Source of the DNA: Nomia melanderi
Taxonomy: Eukaryota > Arthropoda > Insecta > Hymenoptera > Halictidae
Direction of reading: 5' to 3'
DNA length: 64,000 bases
Assembly: GCF_051020985.1 (NCBI RefSeq)
Contig: NW_027475130.1
Span: 10,806,001-10,870,000, forward strand
Positions 51,901 through 63,030 of this stretch are shown here, piece after piece. The notes beneath the pieces are model-generated. The model was not told the DNA's origin, ran no database searches, and saw nothing but the letters and a program-made list of their open reading frames with translations. Position 1 is the stretch's first letter. Every line of letters begins with the position of its first letter. The position numbers and the translations under genes were made by a program.

Positions 51901-53799
51901 AGATATCACCAGATATATATTGGATATTTCCCTCACCCTGAGTGTCCAGCCCCATGAGACGGTGGTTTTCTCGACCCTGGTGGACCGAGGTCGTTCCCGC
52001 TGCACAGATTCATGGGCCAGGGCCTCCTGCAGATAATTCACTTTGATTTATCGCGCTATCTGTAATAGCACCCGAGATATCACCAGATATATATAGGATA
52101 TTTCCCTCACCCTGAGTGTCCAGCCCCATGAGACGGTTGTTTTCTCGGCCCCTGGTGGACCGAGGTCGTTCCCGCTGCACAGATTCATGCGCCAGGGCCT
52201 CCTGCAGATAATTCGCTTTGGTTTATTTCGCTATCTGTAATAGGAACCGAGATATCACCAGATATATATTGGATTATCCCCAGACCCTGAGTGTCCGCCC
52301 CCATGAGACTGTAGTTTTCTCGGCCCCTGGTGGTCCGAGGTCGTTCCCGCTGCACAGGTTCATGCGCCAGGGCCTCCTACAGACAACGCACTTTGATTTA
52401 TTGGGCTATCTCTAATAGCACCCGAGATATCACCAGATATATATTGGATTTTCCCCTGACCCTGAGTGTCCGGCCCCATGCGGCTGTGGTTTTTTCGGAC
52501 CCTGGTGGTCCGAGGTCGTTCCCGCTGCACAGAATCAGGCGCCAGGGCCTCCTGCAGATAACTCACTTGGTTTATTGCGCTATCTCTAATAGCACCCGAG
52601 ATATCACCAGATATATATTGGATATTTCCCTCACCCTGAGTGTCCAGCCCCATGAGACGGTGGTTTTCTCGGCCCCTGGTGGTCCGAGGTCGTTCCCGCT
52701 GCACTGATTCATGCGCCAGGGCCTCCTGCAGATAATTCACTTTCGTTTATTGCGCTATCTCTAATAGCACCCGAAATATCACCAGATATATATTGGATTT
52801 TCCCCTGACCCTGAGTGTCCGGCCCCATGAGACTGCGGTTTTCTCGGCCCCTGGTGGTCCGAGGTCGTTCCCGTTGCACAGATTCATGCGCCAGGGCCTC
52901 CCGCAGATAATTCACTTTGGTTTATTGCGCTATCTCTAATAGCACCCGAGATATCACCAGATATATATTGGATTTTCCCCTGACCCTGAGTGTCCGGCCC
53001 CATGAGACTGTGGTTTTCTCGGCCCCTGGTGGTCCGAGGTCGTTCCCGCTGCCCAGATTCATGCGCCACCGCCTCCTACTGACAATGCACTTTGATTTAT
53101 TGCGCTATCTGTAATAGCGCCCGTGATATCACCAGATATATATTGGATTTTTCCCTGACCCTGAGTGTCCGGCCCCATGAGACGGCGGTTTTCTCGGCCC
53201 CTGGTGGCCCGAGGTCGTTCCCGCTGCACACATTCATGCGCCAGGGCCTCCTGCAGATAATTCACTTTGGTTTGTTGCGCTATCTCTAATAGCACCCGAA
53301 ATATCACCAGATATATATTGGATTTTGCCCTGACCCTGAGCGTCCGGCCCCATTAGACTGTGGTTTTCTCGGCCCCTGGTGGTCCGAGGTCGTTCCCGTT
53401 GCACAGAATCATGCGCCAGGGCCTCCTGCAGATAATTCACTTTGGTTTATTGCGCTATCTCTAATAGCACCCGAGATATCACCAGATATATATTGGATTT
53501 TTCCCTGACCCTGAGTGTCCGGCCCCATGAGACGGTGGTTTTCTCGGCCCCTGGTGGTCCGAGGTCGTTGCCGCTGCACAGATTCATGCACCCGGGCCTC
53601 CTACAGACAATGCACTTTGATTTATTTCGCTATCTGTAATAGGAACCGAGATATCACCAGATATATATTGGATTTTTCCCTCACCCTGAGTGTCCGGCCC
53701 CATGAGACGGTGGTTTTCTCGGCCCCTGGTGGTCCTAGGTCGTTCCCTCTGCACAGATTCATTCGCCAGGGCCTCCTACAGACAATGCACTTTGAATTA
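48587..53799. repeat. Second irregular monomer mosaic (about 30 monomers)
   Basis: No tandem HOR register holds here. About 48,900-49,130 matches 44,350-44,580, and about 49,594-49,800 matches 38,394-38,600 exactly 64 monomers away, including the rare GCGCTGTCCGTAATAG end. The hybrid monomer at 50,161 and two single-base deletions (CTCGACCCTGG at 51,971 and ACTCACTTGG at 52,561) lie in this stretch. Monomers with TAGGAACCGAG (52,243 and 53,640) first appear here and recur in the next domain. It contains satellite only. Confidence 0.65.
50161..50215 (+). repeat. Hybrid monomer: divergent-class left half, main-class right half
   Basis: The left part reads like the divergent class (ATGCTGGATTTTTACATGAC), and from about 50,190 the copy continues as a main-class monomer (GGTGTCCGGCCCCATGTGTC). 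The switch therefore falls within a few bases of CCTAGGGTG, inside one monomer. The right part matches the GTGTCGG-bearing main-class subtype seen near 15,910, 19,410, 23,080, 26,230 and 29,900. A single crossover or conversion tract between the two classes would explain it. Confidence 0.7.
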
Positions 53800-56772
53800 T
53801 TGCGGTATCTCTAATAGCACCCTAGATATCACCAGATATATATTGGGTTTTTCCCGGACCCTTACAGTCCGGCCCCATGAGACGGTGATTTTCTCGGCCC
53901 CTGGTGGTCCGAGGTCGTTCCCGCTGCACAGAATCATGCGCCAGGGCTTCCTGCAGATAATTCACTTTGGTTTATTGCGCTATCTCTAACAGCACCCAAG
54001 ATATCACCAGATATATATGGGATTTTTCCCTGACCCTAAGTGTCCGGCCCCTCGGGACGGTGGTTTTCTCAGCCCCTGGTGGTCCGAGGTAGTTCCCGCT
54101 GCACAGATTCATGCGCCAGGGCCTCCTACAGATAACTCACTTTGGTTTATTGCGCTATCTATAATAGCACCCGAGATATCACCAGATATATATTGGATTT
54201 TTCCCTTACCCTGAGTGTCCGGCCCCATGAGACGGTGGTTTTCTCGGCCCCTGGTGGTCCTAGGTCGTTCCCGCTGCACAGATGCATGCGCCAGGGCCTC
54301 CTGCAGATAATTCACTTTGGTTTATTGCGCTATCTCTAACAGCACCCAAGATATCACCAGATATATATGGGATTTTTCCCTGACCCTGAGTGTCCGGACC
54401 CATGAGACTGTGGTCTTCTCGGCGCCTGGTGGTCCGAGGTCGTTCCCGCTGCCCAGATTCATGCGCCACGGCCTCCTACTGACAATGCACTTTGATTTAT
54501 TGCGCTATCTGTAATAACACCCGAGATATCACCAGATATATATTGGATATTTCCCTCACCCTGAGTGTCCAGCCCCATGAGACGGTGGTTTTCTCGGCCC
54601 CTGGTGGACCGAGGTCGTTCCCGCAGCACAGATTCATGCGCCAGGGCCTCCTGCAGATAATTCACTTTGGTTTATTGCGCTATCTCTAACAGCACCCAAG
54701 ATATCACCAGATATATATGGGATTTTTCCCTGACCCTGAGTGTCCGGACCCATGAGACTGTGGTCTTCTCGGCGCCTGGTGGTACGAGGTCGTTCCCGCT
54801 GCCCAGATTCATGCGCCACGGCCTCCTACTGACAATGCACTTTGATTTATTACGCTATCTGTAATAGCACCCGAGATATCACCAGATATATATTGGATTT
54901 TCCCCTGACCCTGAGTGTCCGGCCCCATGAGACTGTGGTTTTCTCGGCCCCTGGTGGTCCGAGGTCGTTCCCGCTGCACAGATTAATGCGCCAGGGACTC
55001 CTACAGACAATGCACTTTGATTTATTGCGCTATCTGTAATAGCACCCGAGATATCACCAGATATATATTGGATATTTCCCTCACCCTGAGTGTCCAGCCC
55101 CATGAGACTGCGGATTTCTCGGCCCCTGGTGGTCCGAGGTCGTTCCCGTTGCACAGATTCATGCGCCAGGGCCTCCTGCAGATAATTCACTTTGGTTTAT
55201 TGCGCTGTATCTAATAGCACCCGAGATATCACCAGATATATATTGGATTTTCCCCTGACCCTGAGTGTCCAGCCCCATGAGACGGTGGTTTTCTCTGCCC
55301 CCGGTGGTCCGAGGTCGTTCCCGCTGCACTGATTCATGCGCCAGGGCCTCCTGCAGATAATTCACTTTCGTTTATTGCGCTATCTCTAATAGCACCCGAA
55401 ATATCACCAGATATATATTGGATTTTCGCCTGACCCTGAGTGTCCGGCCCCATGAGACGGTGGTTTTCTCGGCCCCTGGTGGTCCGAGGTCGTTCCCGCT
55501 GCACAGATTCAGGCGCCAGGGCCTCCTGCAGATAACTCACTTGGTTTATTGCGCTATCTCTAATAGCACCCGAGATATCACCAGATATATATTGGATATT
55601 TCCCTCACCCTGAGTGTCCAGCCCCATGAGACGTTGTTTTTCTCGGCCCCTGGTGGTCCGAGGTCGTTCCCGCTGCACAGATTCATGCGCCAGGGCCTCC
55701 TACAGACAATGCACTTTGATTCATTGCGCTATCTGTAATAGCACCCGAGATATCACCAGATATATATTGGATATTTCCCTCACCCTGAGTGTCCAGCCCC
55801 ATGAGACGGTGGTTTTCTCGGCCCCTGGTGGACCGAGGTCGTTCCCGCTGCACAGATTCATGCGCCAGGGCCTCCTGCAGATAATTCGCTTTGGTTTATT
55901 TCGCTATCTGTAATAGGAACCGAGATATCACCAGATATATATTGGATTTTCCCCAGACCCTGAGTGTCCGCCCCCATGAGACTGTAGTTTTCTCGGCCCC
56001 TGGTGGTCCGAGGTCGTTCCCGCTGCACAGGTTCATGCGCCAGGGCCTCCTACAGACAATGCACTTTGATTTATTGCGCTATCTCTAATAGCACCCGAGA
56101 TATCACCAGATATTTATTGGATTTTCCCCTGACCCTGAGTGTCCAGCCCCATGAGACGGTGGTTTTCTCGGCCCTGGTGGACCGAGGTCGTTCCCGCTGC
56201 ACAGATTCATGCGCCAGGGCCTTATGCAGATAACTCACTTTGGTTTATTGCGCTATCTCTAATAGCACCCGAGATATCACCAGATATATATTGGATTTTT
56301 CCCTGACCCTGAGTGTCCGGCCCCATGAGACGGTGGTTTTCTCGGCTCCTGGTGGTCCGAGGTCGTTCCCGCTGCACAGATTCGTGCGCCAGGGCCTCCT
56401 ACAGACAATGCACTTTGATTTATTGCGCTATCTGTAATAGCACCCGAGATATCACCAGATGTATGCTGCATTTTTACATGATCTTGGGTGACGGATTCCG
56501 AATATCACTAATTTTCTCGGCCCCTGGTGGTCCGAGGTCGTTCCTGCTGCACAGATTCATTCGCCAGGGCCTCCTACAGACAATGCACTTTGATTTATTG
56601 CGGTATCTCTAATAGCACCCTAGATATCACCAGATATATATTGGGTTTTTCCCTGACCCTGAGTGTCCGGCCCCATGAGACGGTGGTTTTCTCGGCCCCT
56701 GGTGGTCCGAGGTCGTTCCCGCTGCACAGAATCATGCGCCAGGGCCTCCTACAGACAATGCACTTTGATTTA
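53800..56772. repeat. 17-monomer HOR, copy A (2,973 bp)
   Basis: The ordered monomers recur 2,973 bp downstream. Landmarks are CACCCTAGATATC with CCCGGACCCTTACAG (53,820 and 56,793), CCCCTCGGGACGG (54,048 and 57,021), GGTGGTACGAGG (54,778 and 57,751), the AACTCACTTGG deletion (55,533 and 58,506), GAGACGTTGTTTTTC (55,627 and 58,600) and TAGGAACCGAG. Two single-base deletions make the length 17 x 175 minus 2. A divergent-class monomer lies near 56,461. Confidence 0.75.
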
Positions 56773-59700
56773 TTGCGGTATCTCTAATAGCACCCTAGAT
56801 ATCACCAGATATATATTGGGTTTTTCCCGGACCCTTACAGTCCGGCCCCATGAGACGGTGATTTTCTCGGCCCCTGGTGGTCCGAGGTCGTTCCCGCTGC
56901 ACAGAATCATGCGCCAGGGCTTCCTGCAGATAATTCACTTTGGTTTATTGCGCTATCTCTAACAGCACCCAAGATATCACCAGATATATATGGGATTTTT
57001 CCCTGACCCTAAGTGTCCGGCCCCTCGGGACGGTGGTTTTCTCAGCCCCTGGTGGTCCGAGGTAGTTCCCGCTGCACAGATTCATGCGCCAGGGCCTCCT
57101 ACAGATAACTCACTTTGGTTTATTGCGCTATCTATAATAGCACCCGAGATATCACCAGATATATATTGGATTTTTCCCTTACCCTGAGTGTCCGGCCCCA
57201 TGAGACGGTGGTTTTCTCGGCCCCTGGTGGTCCTAGGTCGTTCCCGCTGCACAGATGCATGCGCCAGGGCCTCCTGCAGATAATTCACTTTGGTTTATTG
57301 CGCTATCTCTAACAGCACCCAAGATATCACCAGATATATATGGGATTTTTCCCTGACCCTGAGTGTCCGGACCCATGAGACTGTGGTCTTCTCGGCGCCT
57401 GGTGGTCCGAGGTCGTTCCCGCTGCCCAGATTCATGCGCCACGGCCTCCTACTGACAATGCACTTTGATTTATTGCGCTATCTGTAATAACACCCGAGAT
57501 ATCACCAGATATATATTGGATATTTCCCTCACCCTGAGTGTCCAGCCCCATGAGACGGTGGTTTTCTCGGCCCCTGGTGGACCGAGGTCGTTCCCGCAGC
57601 ACAGATTCATGCGCCAGGGCCTCCTGCAGATAATTCACTTTGGTTTATTGCGCTATCTCTAACAGCACCCAAGATATCACCAGATATATATGGGATTTTT
57701 CCCTGACCCTGAGTGTCCGGACCCATGAGACTGTGGTCTTCTCGGCGCCTGGTGGTACGAGGTCGTTCCCGCTGCCCAGATTCATGCGCCACGGCCTCCT
57801 ACTGACAATGCACTTTGATTTATTACGCTATCTGTAATAGCACCCGAGATATCACCAGATATATATTGGATTTTCCCCTGACCCTGAGTGTCCGGCCCCA
57901 TGAGACTGTGGTTTTCTCGGCCCCTGGTGGTCCGAGGTCGTTCCCGCTGCACAGATTAATGCGCCAGGGACTCCTACAGACAATGCACTTTGATTTATTG
58001 CGCTATCTGTAATAGCACCCGAGATATCACCAGATATATATTGGATATTTCCCTCACCCTGAGTGTCCAGCCCCATGAGACTGCGGTTTTCTCGGCCCCT
58101 GGTGGTCCGAGGTCGTTCCCGTTGCACAGATTCATGCGCCAGGGCCTCCTGCAGATAATTCACTTTGGTTTATTGCGCTGTATCTAATAGCACCCGAGAT
58201 ATCACCAGATATATATTGGATTTTCCCCTGACCCTGAGTGTCCAGCCCCATGAGACGGTGGTTTTCTCTGCCCCCGGTGGTCCGAGGTCGTTCCCGCTGC
58301 ACTGATTCATGCGCCAGGGCCTCCTGCAGATAATTCACTTTCGTTTATTGCGCTATCTCTAATAGCACCCGAAATATCACCAGATATATATTGGATTTTC
58401 GCCTGACCCTGAGTGTCCGGCCCCATGAGACGGTGGTTTTCTCGGCCCCTGGTGGTCCGAGGTCGTTCCCGCTGCACAGATTCAGGCGCCAGGGCCTCCT
58501 GCAGATAACTCACTTGGTTTATTGCGCTATCTCTAATAGCACCCGAGATATCACCAGATATATATTGGATATTTCCCTCACCCTGAGTGTCCAGCCCCAT
58601 GAGACGTTGTTTTTCTCGGCCCCTGGTGGTCCGAGGTCGTTCCCGCTGCACAGATTCATGCGCCAGGGCCTCCTACAGACAATGCACTTTGATTCATTGC
58701 GCTATCTGTAATAGCACCCGAGATATCACCAGATATATATTGGATATTTCCCTCACCCTGAGTGTCCAGCCCCATGAGACGGTGGTTTTCTCGGCCCCTG
58801 GTGGACCGAGGTCGTTCCCGCTGCACAGATTCATGCGCCAGGGCCTCCTGCAGATAATTCGCTTTGGTTTATTTCGCTATCTGTAATAGGAACCGAGATA
58901 TCACCAGATATATATTGGATTTTCCCCAGACCCTGAGTGTCCGCCCCCATGAGACTGTAGTTTTCTCGGCCCCTGGTGGTCCGAGGTCGTTCCCGCTGCA
59001 CAGGTTCATGCGCCAGGGCCTCCTACAGACAATGCACTTTGATTTATTGCGCTATCTCTAATAGCACCCGAGATATCACCAGATATTTATTGGATTTTCC
59101 CCTGACCCTGAGTGTCCGGCCCCATGAGACGGTGGTTTTCTCGGCTCCTGGTTGTCCGAGGTCGTTCCCGCTGCACAGATTCATGCGCCAGGGCCTCCTG
59201 CAGATAATTCACTTTCGTTTATTGCGCTATCTCTAATAGCACCCGAGATATCACCAGATATATATTGGATTTTCCCCTGACTCTGAGTGTCCGGCCCCAT
59301 GAGACGGTGGTTTTCTCGGCCCCTGGTGGTCCGAGGTCGTTCCCGCTTCCCAGATTCATGCGCCAGGGCCTCCTGCAGATAATTCACTTTGGTTTATTGC
59401 GCTGTATCTAATGGCACCCGAGATATCACCAGATATATATTGGATTTTCCCCTCACCCTGAGTGTCCAGCCCCATGAGACGGTGGTTTTCTCGGCCCTGG
59501 TGGACCGAGGTCGTTCCCGCTGCACAGATTCATGCGCCAGGGCCTTATGCAGATAACTCACTTTGGTTTATTGCGCTATCTCTAATAGCACCCGAGATAT
59601 CACCAGATATATATTGGATTTTTCCCTGACCCTGAGTGTCCGGCCCCATGAGACGGTGGTTTTCTCGGCTCCTGGTGGTCCGAGGTCGTTCCCGCTGCAC

Positions 59701-59920
59701 AGATTCGTGCGCCAGGGCCTCCTACAGACAATGCACTTTGATTTATTGCGCTATCTGTAATAGCACCCGAGATATCACCAGATGTATGCTGCATTTTTAC
59801 ATGATCTTGGGTGACGGATTCCGAATATCACTAATTTTCTCGGCCCCTGGTGGTCCGAGGTCGTTCCTGCTGCACAGATTCATTCGCCAGGGCCTCCTAC
59901 AGACAATGCACTTTGATTTA
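56773..59920. repeat. 18-monomer HOR, copy B (3,148 bp)
   Basis: This copy parallels copy A but has two extra monomers (about 59,130-59,480, with CTCGGCTCCTGGTTGTCC and CGCTTCCCAG). It lacks one of the two adjacent CACCCTAGATATC monomers of copy A (A has them at about 56,617 and 56,792). The net result is 18 monomers. Within it CTCGGCCCTGG near 59,491 is a one-base deletion shared with 56,170 and 62,817. Confidence 0.7.
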
Positions 59921-62900
59921 TTGCGGTATCTCTAATAGCACCCTAGATATCACCAGATATATATTGGGTTTTTCCCTGACCCTGAGTGTCCGGCCCCATG
60001 AGACGGTGGTTTTCTCGGCCCCTGGTGGTCCGAGGTCGTTCCCGCTGCACAGAATCATGCGCCAGGGCTTCCTGCAGATAATTCACTTTGCTTTATTGCG
60101 CTATCTCTAACAGCACCCAAGATATCACCAGATATATATGGGATTTTTCCCTGACCCTAAGTGTCCGGCCCCTCGGGACGGTGGTTTTCTCAGCCCCTGG
60201 TGGTCCGAGGTAGTTCCCGCTGCACAGATTCATGCGCCAGGGCCTCCTACAGATATCTCACTTTGGTTTATTGCGCTATCTATAATAGCACCCGAGATAT
60301 CACCAGATATATATTGGATTTTTCCCTTACCCTGAGTGTCCGGCCCCATGAGACGGTGGTTTTCTCGGCCCCTGGTGGTCCTAGGTCGTTCCCGCTGCAC
60401 AGATGCATGCGCCAGGGCCTCCTGCAGATAATTCCCTTTGGCTTATTGCGCTATCTCTAATAGCACCCGAGATATCACCAGATATATATTGGATTTTTCC
60501 CTTACCCTGAGTGTCCGGCCCCATGAGACGGTGGTTTTCTCGGCCCCTGGTAGTCCGAGGTCGTTCCCGCTGCCCAGATTCATGCGCCACGGCCTCCTAC
60601 TGACAATGCACTTTGATTTATTGCGCTATCTGTAATAGCACCCGAGATATCACCAGATATATATTGGATATTTCCCTCACCCTGAGTGTCCAGCCCCATG
60701 AGACGGTGGTTTTCTCGGCCCCTGGTGGACCGAGGTCGTTCCCGCAGCACAGATTCATGCGCCAGGGCCTCCTGCAGATAATTCACTTTGGTTTATTGCG
60801 CTATCTCTAACAGCACCCAAGATATCACCAGATATATATGGGATTTTTCCCTGACCCTGAGTGTCCGGACCCATGAGACTGTGGTCTTCTCGGCGCCTGG
60901 TGGTACGAGGTCGTTCCCGCTGCCCAGATTCATGCGCCACGGCCTCCTACTGACAATGCACTTTGATTTATTACGCTATCTGTAATAGCACCCGAGATAT
61001 CACCAGATATATATTGGATTTTCCCCTGACCCTGAGTGTCCGGCCCCATGAGACTGTGGTTTTCTCGGCCCCTGGTGGTCCGAGGTCGTTCCCGCTGCAC
61101 AGATTAATGCGCCAGGGACTCCTACAGACAATGCACTTTGATTTATTACGCTATCTGTAATAGCACCCGAGATATCACCAGATATATATTGGATTTTCCC
61201 CTGACCCTGAGTGTCCGGCCCCATGAGACTGTGGTTTTCTCGGCCCCTGGTGGTCCGAGGTCGTTCCCGCTGCACAGATTAATGCGCCAGGGACTCCTAC
61301 AGACAATGCACTTTGATTTATTGCGCTATCTGTAATAGCACCCGAGATATCACCAGATATATATTGGATATTTCCCTCACCCTGAGTGTCCAGCCCCATG
61401 AGACTGCGGTTTTCTCGGCCCCTGGTGGTCCGAGGTCGTTCCCGTTGCACAGATTCATGCGCCAGGGCCTCCTGCAGATAATTCACTTTGGTTTATTGCG
61501 CTGTATCTAATAGCACCCGAGATATCACCAGATATATATATTGGATTTTCCCCTGACCCTGAGTGTCCAGCCCCATGAGACGGTGGTTTTCTCTGCCCCC
61601 GGTGGTCCGAGGTCGTTCCCGCTGCACCGATTCATGCGCCAGGGCCTCCTGCAGATAATTCACTTTCGTTTATTGCGCTATCTCTAATAGCACCCGAAAT
61701 ATCACCAGATATATATTGGATTTTCCCCTGACCCTGAGTGGCCGGCCCCATGAGACGGTGGTTTTCTCGGCCCCTGGTGGTCCGAGGTCGTTCCCGCTGC
61801 ACAGATTCAGGCGCCAGGGCCTCCTGCAGATAACTCACTTGGTTTATTGCGCTATCTCTAATAGCACCCGAGATATCACCAGATATATATTGGATATTTC
61901 CCTCACCCTGAGTGTCCAGCCCCATGAGACGTTGTTTTTCTCGGCCCCTGGTGGTCCGAGGTCGTTCCCGCTGCACAGATTCATGCGCCAGGGCCTCCTA
62001 CAGACAATGCACTTTGATTCATTGCGCTATCTGTAATAGCACCCGAGATATCACCAGATATATATTGGATATTTCCCTCACCCTGAGTGTCCAGCCCCAT
62101 GAGACGGTGGTTTTCTCGGCCCCTGGTGGACCGAGGTCGTTCCCGCTGCACAGATTCATGCGCCAGGGCCTCCTGCAGATAATTCGCTTTGGTTTATTTC
62201 GCTATCTGTAATAGGAACCGAGATATCACCAGATATATATTGGATTTTCCCCAGACCCTGAGTGTCCGCCCCCATGAGACTGTAGTTTTCTCGGCCCCTG
62301 GTGGTCCGAGGTCGTTCCCGCTGCACAGGTTCATGCGCCAGGGCCTCCTACAGACAATGCACTTTGATTTATTGCGCTATCTCTAATAGCACCCGAGATA
62401 TCACCAGATATTTATTGGATTTTCCCCTGACCCTGAGTGTCCTGCCCCATGAGACGGTGGTTTTCTCGGCTCCTGGTGGTCCGAGGTCGTTCCCGCTGCA
62501 CAGATTCATGCGCCAGGGCCTCCTGCAGATAATTCACTTTCGTTTATTGCGCTATCTCTAATAGCACCCGAGATATCACCAGATATATATTGGATTTTCC
62601 CCTGACTCTGAGTGTCCGGCCCCATGAGACGGTGGTTTTCTCGGCCCCTGGTGGTCCGAGGTCGTTCCCGCTTCCCAGATTCATGCGCCAGGGCCTCCTG
62701 CAGATAATTCACTTTGGTTTATTGCGCTGTATCTAATAGCACCCGAGATATCACCAGATATATATTGGATTTTCCCCTCACCCTGAGTGTCCAGCCCCAT
62801 GAGACGGTGGTTTTCTCGGCCCTGGTGGACCGAGGTCGTTCCCGCTGCACAGATTCATGCGCCAGGGCCTTCTGCAGATAACTCACTTTGGTTTATTGCG

Positions 62901-63030
62901 CTATCTCTAATAGCACCCGAGATATCACCAGATATATATTGGATTTTTCCCTGACCCTGAGTGTCCGGCCCCATGAGACGGTGGTTTTCTCGGCTCCTGG
63001 TGGTCCGAGGTCGTTCCCGCTGCACAGATT
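59921..63030. repeat. HOR copy C (about 18 monomers)
   Basis: This is a third copy of the same ordered unit, in register with copy B at 3,148 bp offset up to about 61,130, then at 3,323-3,325 bp because one monomer was duplicated and a TA was inserted near 61,535. A copy-specific change is AGTGGCCGGCCCC at 61,737. The match to copy B ends near 63,030, where the array jumps to the TTTATTTCGC and TAGGAACCGAG monomers that come earlier in the unit. Confidence 0.7.
60963..61312. repeat. Single-monomer tandem duplication in HOR copy C
   Basis: Two adjacent 175-bp monomers (60,963-61,137 and 61,138-61,312) agree at every position I compared, including rare variants TTATTACGC, CAGATTAATGCG and CAGGGACTCC. 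Copies A and B have one such monomer at the equivalent place (about 54,842 and 57,815). The event is therefore private to copy C and recent. Confidence 0.75.
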
